NCBI RefSeq assembly: GCF_021026375.1
Contig: NZ_JAJNDB010000001.1
Coordinates: 1,426,001-1,490,000, forward strand
Reading direction: 5' to 3'
DNA: 64,000 nt
Origin: Actinomycetospora endophytica
GTDB taxonomy: Bacteria > Actinomycetota > Actinomycetes > Mycobacteriales > Pseudonocardiaceae
A program made the position numbers and the translations under genes. Shown here piece by piece: positions 40,651 to 48,385 of this stretch. The stretch's first letter is position 1, and each line of letters begins with the position of its first letter. The notes below the pieces were generated by a model, which saw only the letters and a program-made list of their open reading frames with translations, was not told the origin of the DNA and did no database searches.

Positions 40651-41478
40651 TCACTGCGAGCCGGCGGCCACCAGGGTCGCGGAGATGGGCTCGAGCGCGG
40701 TGATGAGCTCGTCGAGCTCGGTCGGGGAGAGGGCGTCGTAGGGCGGGGCGGCGAGCTCGTCGGTGAGGGCTTCGATGCGGTCCTTGGTCGCGCGGCCGGC
40801 GTCGGTGAAGCGGCCGTCGGCGTCGACGAGCCCGCGCTCGCGCAGGCCGGCCATGACCGCGGCCAGCCGCTTCGTCGGCAGGTGATGGATGCGCCCGAAC
40901 GACTCCGCCGGGTGGATGCCGTACTCCAGCGCGGAGAGCACGTGGGCCTCGGTGCCGCCGATGCGCTCGCTGAGCAGCGCGGCGATGTGGCCGTCGCCGC
41001 GGTGCTCGCGCAGCATGTTCGCGGCATGCCAGAGCCGGGCGACCGGGTCGCCGGGCACCGGCATGGTGCGCAGCCCGGCGAACATCATCCGACCGTCCGT
41101 GGGTGCTCTCCTCGCGGCCTCGATCACCAGATCCGCGGCGCCCGCCACGCCCGGGGAGCCGGCGAGCTCCTCGCCGAGGATCCGCCGCACCGACGCGGCG
41201 CTGCCGCGTTCCCGGGCGGCGAAGGATGCCTCCGGCGTGGCCGTCTCCCACGCGCTGGGGATGTGTCGTGCGGCCTCTCCCTCGGCGAAGCTGTAGAAGG
41301 CCGCGTGCACGACCTCCGCCGGCACCCGTCCCAGGGGTGCGGCGCGGCTGGCGAAGTAGCCGTCCCAGTAGGTCCGGTGCCCGAGTGCCGCGAGCTCCTC
41401 GTTGCTCTCGTCGGCGAAGTAGGTGACCAGGCAGATCGGCTCGAGGAGCTCGAACATCCGACGGGCGGTACTGGACAC
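40651..41478 (-). CDS. SCO6745-family protein
   Basis: 275 aa. Matches the build of the SCO6745 family: an N-terminal helix set with LLEPICLVTYFADES, a middle VARLWHAANMLREHRGDGH, and a C-terminal winged-helix-like LGRIHHLPTKRLAAVMAGLRERG-type region (here about 200-250). Function is unknown; some relatives look like MarR-type DNA binders. GTG 41478 has GGAGGT about 5 nt upstream. First host gene after attR; its 3' end carries a 22-bp repeat found again at 45269. Confidence 0.72.
   Translation of the reverse strand: MSSTARRMFELLEPICLVTYFADESNEELAALGHRTYWDGYFASRAAPLGRVPAEVVHAAFYSFAEGEAARHIPSAWETATPEASFAARERGSAASVRRILGEELAGSPGVAGAADLVIEAARRAPTDGRMMFAGLRTMPVPGDPVARLWHAANMLREHRGDGHIAALLSERIGGTEAHVLSALEYGIHPAESFGRIHHLPTKRLAAVMAGLRERGLVDADGRFTDAGRATKDRIEALTDELAAPPYDALSPTELDELITALEPISATLVAAGSQ
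40689..40710. repeat. 22-bp direct repeat, copy 1
   Basis: Perfectly identical to 45269-45290, 4.58 kb away. This copy is inside the SCO6745-family gene (codes for ELITALE on the minus strand). Confidence 0.6.
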
Positions 41479-41582
41479 GGGGACCTCCGATGGGGATCGA
41501 GACCGGCCCGGGTGCCGCTCTCCCACCCGGACCACGAACGGATTCGACGCGGATCGACACCGTGGCCGGAAATTCTCGATCC

Positions 41583-41897
41583 TCAGTGCACGAGCTTCAG
41601 GCCGATCACCCCGCCGACGATGGCGGCGACGAACACGATCTTCACGGGCGTGATCGACTCCTGCCCCGTCGTCATCGCCACGGCCACGGTCAGCACCGCG
41701 CCGATCCCGACCCACACCGCGTAGGCGGTCCCCGTCGGCAGCGAGCGCATCGCGTAGGCCAGGCCGGCCATGCTCGCCGCCAGCCCGACGAGGAAGACGA
41801 TCGACGGCCCTAGCCGAGTGAAGCCCGCCGTGCGGCCCAGCGCGGACGCCCACACGGCTTCCAGCACGCCGGACACCACGAGAACGATCCACGCCAT
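41583..41897 (-). CDS. SMR-family multidrug or guanidinium exporter
   Basis: 104 aa, four membrane helices. The essential Glu13 is in SGVLEAVWASALG, matching EmrE Glu14; AYAVWVGIGAV is the helix-3 motif. Such proteins work as dimers that exchange protons for cationic compounds. ATG 41897 chosen. It lies 94 nt after a TetR gene on the same strand, which likely controls it. Whether it is an EmrE- or Gdx-type transporter cannot be decided here. Confidence 0.88.
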   Translation of the reverse strand: MAWIVLVVSGVLEAVWASALGRTAGFTRLGPSIVFLVGLAASMAGLAYAMRSLPTGTAYAVWVGIGAVLTVAVAMTTGQESITPVKIVFVAAIVGGVIGLKLVH

Positions 41898-41991
41898 GAC
41901 GGACTCCGGTCGGTCGCCGTCTTGTCGGGGTCTGGGTACGGCGCCGCTCGTCCAGGCGATCCCTCCACGCGGAGGGCGCCCGCCGAGTCTG

Positions 41992-42621
41992 TCAACGGGG
42001 CCGATCCCGGACAACGGTCGCGGTGGTGTCCTCGGCCTCCTCGGCGAGTGCCGCGCGGGCCGCGGCGAGGACCGGTCCGTCCAGTGACCGCGGCGGCGGC
42101 TTCCCCGCGACGAGGTAGCGGCGGATGGCTCCGGCGGGAAGGTCGAGCACGGCGAAGGTGATCGTTCGACGACGGACGGCCGTCACGTCCCCGTACCAAC
42201 GCCGGGTGAAGGCGTCGAGGGCCCGGATCAGGCCGTCGTTGACGCCGGCGAGTTCCTCGGTGAGTTCGTCGGGCCAGTGCGGGGTGACCTGTTCGCGGCC
42301 GTGCGCGGCCAGCATCTGGGCGGCCGCGGTCTGCTCGCGGGACCAGCGTGGGTAGTGCAGCACCGCCGAGGTGAACGCCTCGTCGAGGTCCTCGCGTCCG
42401 AGCGCCTCGAGCAGTCCGGCCTGCCCCGCCCGTGCGGCCCGCAGCCACAGCCCGGCGAGCAGGTGGTCCTTGGTGGGGAAGCGGTAGTAGATCGAGCCGA
42501 CGTGCCCGCCCATCTCGTCGGCGACGGCGTCGGTGGTCACCCCGGCGGGTCCGTGAGCGGCCGCGACCCGCAGCGCGGCGTCGAGGATCGCGTCCCGGTC
42601 GAAGCGGGCGGGCCGTGGCAC
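41992..42621 (-). CDS. TetR-family regulator
   Basis: 209 aa. N-terminal HTH (ILDAALRVAAAHGPAGVTTDAVADEMGG and IYYRFPTKDHLLAG) and an all-helical ligand domain. GTG 42621 is 6 nt after a TAGGGT box on the minus strand, a leaderless arrangement. It lies upstream of the SMR exporter and divergent from the amidohydrolase operon (49-nt gap), so it may control both. Confidence 0.85.
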   Translation of the reverse strand: MPRPARFDRDAILDAALRVAAAHGPAGVTTDAVADEMGGHVGSIYYRFPTKDHLLAGLWLRAARAGQAGLLEALGREDLDEAFTSAVLHYPRWSREQTAAAQMLAAHGREQVTPHWPDELTEELAGVNDGLIRALDAFTRRWYGDVTAVRRRTITFAVLDLPAGAIRRYLVAGKPPPRSLDGPVLAAARAALAEEAEDTTATVVRDRPR

Positions 42622-42670
42622 GCGCTCACCCTAGGGGCGCCACGGTGTTTTTGTGGCTACGCTCAACAAC

Positions 42671-43492
42671 GTGACCGTGATCGACGCCTGGATGCAGCAC
42701 CCGGGCCAGCAGTGGATCGACAACGAGATGTTCGCGTCGCTGCGCCGCTGGAAGCCCGGCCCGTTCTCCGAGACCGCGCCGCCGCTGGAGACGACGGTGG
42801 AGATGATGGACAAGGCCGGCGTCGCCCGCGGGATGCTGTGCGCCTGGTACGGCCCCGACGGCGCCATGATCAGCAACGACGACGTCGCCGCGGCCTGCGG
42901 GCGCTACCCGGACCGGTTCGTCGGGGTCGCCTCGGTCGACCTGACCCGCCCGATGAGTGCGGTCGGCGAGCTGCGCCGCTGTGTGGAGGAGTTGGGCTTC
43001 CGGGCGCTGCGGGTGTTGCCGTGGCTGTGGGGGCTGCCGCCGGACGACCGCCGCTACTACCCGCTCTTCGCGGCCTGTTGCGATCTCGACATCACCTACT
43101 GCACCCAGGTCGGGCACGCCGGACCGCTGCGCGCCTCCGACCCCGGCCGACCCATCCCGTACCTGGACAACGTCGCGCTGGAGTTCCCCGACCTGCGGAT
43201 CGTCGGCGGTCACATCGGCGTGCCGTGGCTGGACGAGATGATCTCACTGGCCACGAAGTACCCGAATGTCTACATCGACACCTCGGCCTACACCGTGCGC
43301 CGCTATCCGGGCGCGCTCGTGGACTACCTGCGTGCCCACGGCCGTCGCAAGGTGCTCTTCGGGTCCAACCATCCGTTCTGGCCCGCCGTCGACTGCCTCG
43401 CCGGCCTCGACGACCTAGCCCTGGATGAGAAGACCGAACGCGCGTTCCTGCACGACAACGCCGCGGCGGCCTTTCGCCTGGAAGGAGCATGA
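42671..43492 (+). CDS. Amidohydrolase family 2 (metal-dependent TIM-barrel)
   Basis: 273 aa. Motifs VIDAWMQHPGQQW, GGHIGVPW and FGSNHPFWP are the metal-site loops of amidohydrolase-2/decarboxylase proteins; the usual first DxHxH is weakened to DAWMQH. GTG 42671 is preferred over 42653 because TACGCT (42658-42663) ends 7 nt before it, the same leaderless spacing as sigM. First gene of an operon with an MBL-fold hydrolase and an enoyl-CoA hydratase. Confidence 0.75.
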   Translation: MTVIDAWMQHPGQQWIDNEMFASLRRWKPGPFSETAPPLETTVEMMDKAGVARGMLCAWYGPDGAMISNDDVAAACGRYPDRFVGVASVDLTRPMSAVGELRRCVEELGFRALRVLPWLWGLPPDDRRYYPLFAACCDLDITYCTQVGHAGPLRASDPGRPIPYLDNVALEFPDLRIVGGHIGVPWLDEMISLATKYPNVYIDTSAYTVRRYPGALVDYLRAHGRRKVLFGSNHPFWPAVDCLAGLDDLALDEKTERAFLHDNAAAAFRLEGA

Positions 43493-43493
43493 G

Positions 43494-44456
43494 ATGAGCG
43501 AGGTGAAGCTGCCGAGCTGGGTGCAGTGGCAACCCCGCCCCTTCCCCGACGCGAACCTGCTGCTGCTCCAGGGTCCCGTCCCTGCCCTGGTCGACACCGG
43601 GTTCGTCGGCCACGCCGAGCAGACCCGGGAGTGGGCCGAAGCCCGGGCCGGCCGGGTGCGCCTCGTCGTGAACACGCACTGGCACTCCGACCACGTCGGC
43701 GGCAACGCCGCCCTGCAGGCCACCGGCGTCGAGATCGCCGCCAGCGCACCCGACGCCGAGGCGGTCCACCGTCGCGACCCCGGCTGCTGTGTCGCCGAGT
43801 AGCTCGACCAGCCGGTCGCGCCCTACACCGTCGACCGCGCGCTCGCCGACGGCGAGATCCTGCGACTCGGCGAGGCGGACTGGCAGGTCGTGCGGACCCC
43901 CGGGCACACCCCGGGGCACCTGAGCCTGTGGCAGCCCGAGGAAGGACTGCTCGCCGTCGGCGACGCGCTGTCGGACTACGACGTCGGGTGGATCGCCACC
44001 GCCCTCGACGGGCCGGACGCCGCGGCGACCGCGGTCGGCTCCCTCGACCGCCTCGACGCGCTGCACCCGCGGGTGCTCCTGCCGGCCCACGGACGCATCC
44101 CCGAGGACGCCTCCGCTGCCCTCGCCAAGGCCCGCACCCGGGCGCAGCGGCTCGTCGACGACCCCGAGGGCGCGGTCTGGTACGGCGCGCGACGGGTGTT
44201 CAGCTACGCGCTGATGATCCGCGGCGGCCTCCCGGTCGACGACGTCGAGGACTACCTCCTGGCTCGGACCTGGCTCACGGACGCCGCCCGCCAACTCGGG
44301 CGATCGGCCCCGGGGCTGGCCGGCGAACTCGTCGAGACCATGCGCCGCAGCGGCGCCGTCGTCGAGGAAGACCACCGGCTGCGCGCCGCCGCCGAACACA
44401 CCCCGGTCGACCCGGCGAGCCTCGACCAGCCCTGGCCGGCCGCCTGGCCTCGCTGA
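43494..44456 (+). pseudogene. MBL-fold hydrolase interrupted by an amber codon
   Basis: Frame is open for 320 codons except TAG at 43800-43802 (codon 103). Before it are the zinc motif THWHSDH (62-67), after it GHTPGHLSLW, GDALSDYD and PAHG, so both halves of the active site exist on the two sides of the stop. A Tyr or Trp codon changed to TAG fits the family context (GCCVAE-stop-LDQPVAPY). Truncation removes the essential histidines, so the gene is probably inactive unless the base is a sequencing error. ATG 43494 has AAGGAG 6 nt upstream. Confidence 0.8.
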
Positions 44457-44485
44457 CCCCGACATCGCCGAGAGGAGCACCCTCG

Positions 44486-45265
44486 ATGAGCTGGACCATC
44501 GAACGCGACGGCCGGGTCGCCGTCGTCACCATGACCACCAACAAGGTCAACGCGCAGAACCAGGCGTTCTTCGCCGACCTGCACGAGGCGTTCGACCTGC
44601 TCGAGTCCGAGCACCCCGACGCCCCGGTCGTGCTCACCGGCCAGGGCGGCCGCTTCTCGGCCGGTCTCGACCTCGGAGAGCACTTCCCGCTGTTCACCGG
44701 GCCACCGGAGAAGGTCGCGGAGTGGTTCGCCGGTTACCGGACCACCAACATGCGGCTGTTCACCTACCCCCGACCCGTGATCGCCGCGGTCAACGGGCAC
44801 GCCTTCGCCGGTGGTCTGGTGACGGCCGCGGTGTGCGACCGGCGCGTCGGCGTCGAGTCCGACGCCCGGTTCGCGCTCAACGAGGTGCCGATCGGCATTC
44901 CCATGCCCGCCGTCTACGTGCGGATGATGGCCTACGCCTGGGGCGAGCGGGTCGCGGCGCAGCTCTCGCTCTTCGGCGAGACGTTCGACGCCGAGCGGGC
45001 CCGCCACCTCGGTGTCGTCGACGAGCTCGTGCCCGCCGACGACCTCCGGGATCGCGCCGTCCAGATCGCCGGCGCGGTTCCCGAGGACTGCCTGGAGCAG
45101 TACGCCTTCACGAAGCGCGCCGCTCAGGCCGCCGCACTGCGCGACATCGCCGACCTGGCCGACCCGCTCGACGTCGAACTCCCGACCTGGTTCACCAGCC
45201 CGAATGCCCAGCACGCCCACCGCCGCTACTGGCAGCGGCTCAAGGGCGTCGCGCCGACGTTCTGA
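44486..45265 (+). CDS. Enoyl-CoA hydratase/isomerase family protein
   Basis: 259 aa crotonase fold. The oxyanion-hole loop GGRFSAGLDLG and NGHAFAGGLVTAAVCD are visible. The usual second catalytic Glu region is LNEVPIGIPMP. Could hydrate or hydrolyse an acyl-CoA. ATG 44486 has AGGAG upstream; it is 29 nt after the broken MBL gene and in the same operon. Confidence 0.85.
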   Translation: MSWTIERDGRVAVVTMTTNKVNAQNQAFFADLHEAFDLLESEHPDAPVVLTGQGGRFSAGLDLGEHFPLFTGPPEKVAEWFAGYRTTNMRLFTYPRPVIAAVNGHAFAGGLVTAAVCDRRVGVESDARFALNEVPIGIPMPAVYVRMMAYAWGERVAAQLSLFGETFDAERARHLGVVDELVPADDLRDRAVQIAGAVPEDCLEQYAFTKRAAQAAALRDIADLADPLDVELPTWFTSPNAQHAHRRYWQRLKGVAPTF

Positions 45266-45268
45266 CCC

Positions 45269-45290
45269 GCTCGAGCGCGGTGATGAGCTC
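45269..45290. repeat. 22-bp direct repeat, copy 2
   Basis: Identical to 40689-40710. This copy fills most of the 35-nt gap between two convergent genes and is non-coding. Confidence 0.6.
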
Positions 45291-45300
45291 AGCCGTCGTG

Positions 45301-45717
45301 TCACTCCAGGGCGTCGACCAGCGGCGTCGGCGAGGGGAACCAGCGCTCGACGGCCTCGGCCGTCGTCCCCGGACCGGTGTTGAACACGATGACGGCGTCC
45401 GGGGCGAGCTCGTGGGTGACGTTCACCAGCATCTCGAGCAGGTGGGTCAGCACCGGGTCCATGCGCACGCCGGCCCCGATCGTCACGAAGTCGTACGAGG
45501 ATTCCCGGAGCGCGGCGCGGAAGACGTCCTCGGCGGTGGCCCCGTAGTCGAGGTAGCAGACGTCGGCCCGGAACCCCAGCTCCTGCAACCGGGCGCGGTT
45601 GGCGGCGATGCCCGCCTCGATCCGCTCGGCGTCCATGCCCGGGAAGGCGGCCTTCGACGATGCGCCGGCCGAGACCAGCGCCGGGTCGAGGCCGACGGTG
45701 AGCACGGAACGGGACAT
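45301..45717 (-). CDS. Conserved hypothetical protein
   Basis: 138 aa. Begins SVLTVGLDPALV, has alternating helix/strand patterns and the loop YDFVTIGAGVRMD, suggesting a Rossmann-like or flavodoxin-like fold. No family recognised. ATG 45717 has GGAGGT about 7 nt upstream. 58 nt after the CocE-type gene on the same strand. Confidence 0.55.
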   Translation of the reverse strand: MSRSVLTVGLDPALVSAGASSKAAFPGMDAERIEAGIAANRARLQELGFRADVCYLDYGATAEDVFRAALRESSYDFVTIGAGVRMDPVLTHLLEMLVNVTHELAPDAVIVFNTGPGTTAEAVERWFPSPTPLVDALE

Positions 45718-45775
45718 GGTGGGACCTCCGACAGCTCGACTCCTCCCAGTCTCCCGCCGGGAAGGCGACCTCGTC

Positions 45776-47296
45776 TCACACCGGCGCTGACCGCGGGATC
45801 ACCGGGACGAGCAGGTGCGAGGCATGCTCGCCCCCGACGTGGATGACGGCTCCCTCCGCGGAGCGGTGCAGGGCCGGGTGGTCGTGGGCCATCATCCCGA
45901 GGTCGCTGTCGCCGGTCACCAGCTCCAGGCGCAGCCGTTCGCCGGGCGCGAGCGTGATGCTGGTCGGCCAGATCTCCACCTCGAGCAGGGTCGGCTCGCC
46001 GTGCGGCAGGGGGACCTCACGGTCGTGGGGATGCCAGGGCCGGTGGGGTTCGGACAGCTCCGGGTCGGTCTCGCGGTGGGAGGCCTTGAGCCAGCCCATC
46101 GCCATCGGGACCGGCCCGCCCTGGGGTCCGACGCCGGGGATCGGTTCGCCGTCGGTGTCGAGGTGCTGGACCCGGGCGAAGACGTCGAGGTCGTCCCGGT
46201 CGGCGGTGAGCCACAGCCGCAGCGCGACCGGTCCGGTGAGTTCGAGGGGCTCGCTCACGGGCGCGGTGTCGAAGGTCGCGGGGTAGGTGGCGGAGCCGGA
46301 CGTCGGCGGATCCCAGGCGAGGGTGCCGGCGCCGAGGTAGAGCTCCCGCCACTGCGTCCCCGGCAGCGGGAAGTCCGGAGCGTCGCGCCAGACGACGTCG
46401 CGCCCGTGGCGGATCGCCAGCTGCACCGGAGGGACGCCGTCCATCGCCTCGGTCCGGTCGGAGAGATAGCGCTCGAGGAACCGCAGTTGCAGTTCCTGGG
46501 CCCAGTCCGCGTAGTACGGGTCGATGTGGGTGCCGGTGTGCACGACGAGCCACTTGTCGGCCGACGCGGCCCGGCGCCAGCCCTCGATGTTCCCGCGCAG
46601 GTGCAGGTGCAGCGCGCCCCAGTTGGCGGCCGAGAGCACGGGGACCGTGACGCGGTCGAGATCGGTGGCGCGGGCCCGGTGGTAGTCGTCGAGCAGCGGG
46701 TGCTGCGGGAGCACCTCGCGCCAGTCGTCGCCGTCGGGGCCGGTGCGCTGCGGCTCGATCTGACGGTCCCACCAGAAGTCGATGAACCCGTTGCTGTAGA
46801 GACCGCCCTGGAAGGCGCACTCGCGGTAGAAGTCGCTCGAGCCCTCCCAGGCGATCACCGCGGCGAGGTGGGGCGGCTGCAGCGCCGCCACCCGCCAACC
46901 CATCATCGCCAGCCACGAGATGCCGCTCGAGGCGACCTTGCCGGTCGACCAGGGCTGTTCCGCGGCCCACTCGACGACGTCGTGGAAGTCCTCGGCGTCG
47001 CGCGGACCGTAGAGGTCCAGCCGGCCCGGCGACTTCCCGGTGCCACGCGTGTCGATGCGCACCAGGGCGAAGCCCCGCGGTACCCACCACAGCGGGTTCG
47101 GGGTCTCCCAGACCATGTGCTCGTTGTTGTCCACCAGGTCGTAGAGCGGGTAGCGGTCCGGCCAGTGCACGTCCTTGCCGTACGGGCCGATCGACGCGAT
47201 CACCGGCACCGGCCCGCCGTCGTCGGGACGGAACACGTCCGCGAGGACAGGGGTTCCGTCGCGGGTGGGAATCGCGACGTCGCGATCGATCAGCAT
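45776..47296 (-). CDS. CocE/NonD (X-Pro dipeptidyl peptidase S15) hydrolase
   Basis: 506 aa. Alpha/beta-hydrolase part with nucleophile Ser127 in ASSGISWLAMM, an Asp in RIDTRGTGKS near 81-84 and His in TGTHIDPY; the C-terminal jelly-roll (about 330-500) is typical PepX_C. Such proteins cleave esters or amides. ATG 47296 has GAAGGAG upstream. A TetR gene is divergent, with ACTTGC/GCAAGT repeats between. Confidence 0.85.
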   Translation of the reverse strand: MLIDRDVAIPTRDGTPVLADVFRPDDGGPVPVIASIGPYGKDVHWPDRYPLYDLVDNNEHMVWETPNPLWWVPRGFALVRIDTRGTGKSPGRLDLYGPRDAEDFHDVVEWAAEQPWSTGKVASSGISWLAMMGWRVAALQPPHLAAVIAWEGSSDFYRECAFQGGLYSNGFIDFWWDRQIEPQRTGPDGDDWREVLPQHPLLDDYHRARATDLDRVTVPVLSAANWGALHLHLRGNIEGWRRAASADKWLVVHTGTHIDPYYADWAQELQLRFLERYLSDRTEAMDGVPPVQLAIRHGRDVVWRDAPDFPLPGTQWRELYLGAGTLAWDPPTSGSATYPATFDTAPVSEPLELTGPVALRLWLTADRDDLDVFARVQHLDTDGEPIPGVGPQGGPVPMAMGWLKASHRETDPELSEPHRPWHPHDREVPLPHGEPTLLEVEIWPTSITLAPGERLRLELVTGDSDLGMMAHDHPALHRSAEGAVIHVGGEHASHLLVPVIPRSAPV

Positions 47297-47401
47297 CCTG
47301 AGCTCCTTCGCCAGGCATCACTAAGTCCAGTCGACTTGCACGAGCAGTGTGGACGCGTGGCACCGCGAAAAGCAAGTGAGCTTGCGTTAGAGTTCCGGAC
47401 C
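47297..47401. promoter_or_regulatory. Divergent operator region of CocE-type gene and tetR
   Basis: AAGTC..GACTT arms at 47323-47337 and GCAAG..CTTGC at 47372-47385 give a repeated ACTTGC/GCAAGT element, a TetR-type operator layout. TAGAGT at 47388-47393 ends 8 nt before the tetR ATG (leaderless). Confidence 0.5.
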
Positions 47402-47980
47402 ATGAGCGAGCCTGAGGCACGACGGCGCCCCGGCGGCCGGTCGGCGCGGGTCCGCGCGGCGGTCCTCGAGGCCACGCTCGAGCTCCTGCTCGCCCACGGC
47501 CTCGAGGGCCTCAAGGTGTCCGACGTCGCCGCGCGGGCCGAGGTCCACGAGACGTCGATCTACCGGCGCTGGGGCACGCGGGAGAACCTGCTGATCGACG
47601 CGTTGATCGACGCCTCCGAGCAGTTGCAGGTGCCCGACACCGGCAGCCTGCGGGAGGACCTGGTCGTCTACGCGGGCGACCTCGCCGCGTTCCTCGCCAC
47701 CCCGGTCGGGCACGCCCTCGAGCGCACGCTCGCCGTCGCCGGCGACGATCCCGACACGCGGCGGGCCCGCGACCACTACTGGACCTCCCGCTACGAGCGG
47801 TCCCAGCAGATGGTCGTCCGCGCCGTCGAGCGCGGCGAGCTCGCGGAGACGGTGGATCCCCGCCTGGTCATCGAGATGCTCGTGAGCCCGGTGCACTTCC
47901 GGATCCTGCTCACGCGGGAACCGGTCGACCGGCGGATGCCCGCGCTGCTCGTCGACGCGCTGCTCGACGGGATCACCTGA
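47402..47980 (+). CDS. TetR-family regulator
   Basis: 192 aa. HTH region LEATLELLLAHGLEGLKVSD and EVHETSIYRRWGTRENLLID at the N-terminus, TetR_C-type helices after it. Likely autoregulated through the palindromes just upstream and controlling the divergent hydrolase. ATG 47402. It ends 3 nt from the convergent thioesterase gene. Confidence 0.85.
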   Translation: MSEPEARRRPGGRSARVRAAVLEATLELLLAHGLEGLKVSDVAARAEVHETSIYRRWGTRENLLIDALIDASEQLQVPDTGSLREDLVVYAGDLAAFLATPVGHALERTLAVAGDDPDTRRARDHYWTSRYERSQQMVVRAVERGELAETVDPRLVIEMLVSPVHFRILLTREPVDRRMPALLVDALLDGIT

Positions 47981-47983
47981 GCC

Positions 47984-48385
47984 TCACGACCGCTGGATGG
48001 TGCGGCTCCGCCCGCGGAACTCGGCGATCACCTGGTCGTCGACAGGCCGGCGCACGGTCACGTCGTAGACCCCGCTACGCCCGTGGCGGCTGCGCTCGGT
48101 CGCGACCGCCTCCAGCACGTCGCCCTCCCGGGCCGACGTCACGAAGACGACGTCGGCCCCGGCCGCGACCGTGACCGGCCCCGGGCTGTTGCAGGCGCAG
48201 GCGAACGCCGAGTCGGCGAGCAGGAACAGGTAGCCCCCGTGGCACATCCCGTGCCCGTTGACCATGTCCGTGGTGACGGTCATGGTCAGCCGGGCCGCGC
48301 CGTCGGCGGCGGAGTGCAGCTCCATCCCGAGCTTGCGGGAGGCGGCGTCGTCGTCCCACATCCGCTGTACGGAGGCCGTGATCAT
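47984..48385 (-). CDS. paaI: PaaI-type hotdog thioesterase
   Basis: 133 aa hotdog fold with MVNGHGMCHGGYLFLLADSA, the PaaI signature. It removes CoA from dead-end phenylacetate intermediates. ATG 48385 overlaps the paaZ stop (ATGA), placing it last in the paa operon. Confidence 0.92.
   Translation of the reverse strand: MITASVQRMWDDDAASRKLGMELHSAADGAARLTMTVTTDMVNGHGMCHGGYLFLLADSAFACACNSPGPVTVAAGADVVFVTSAREGDVLEAVATERSRHGRSGVYDVTVRRPVDDQVIAEFRGRSRTIQRS

Noticed and set aside
41898..41991. Guanidine riboswitch before the SMR gene
   Set aside because: I could not find the paired ACGR-loop hairpins or another known guanidine aptamer core.
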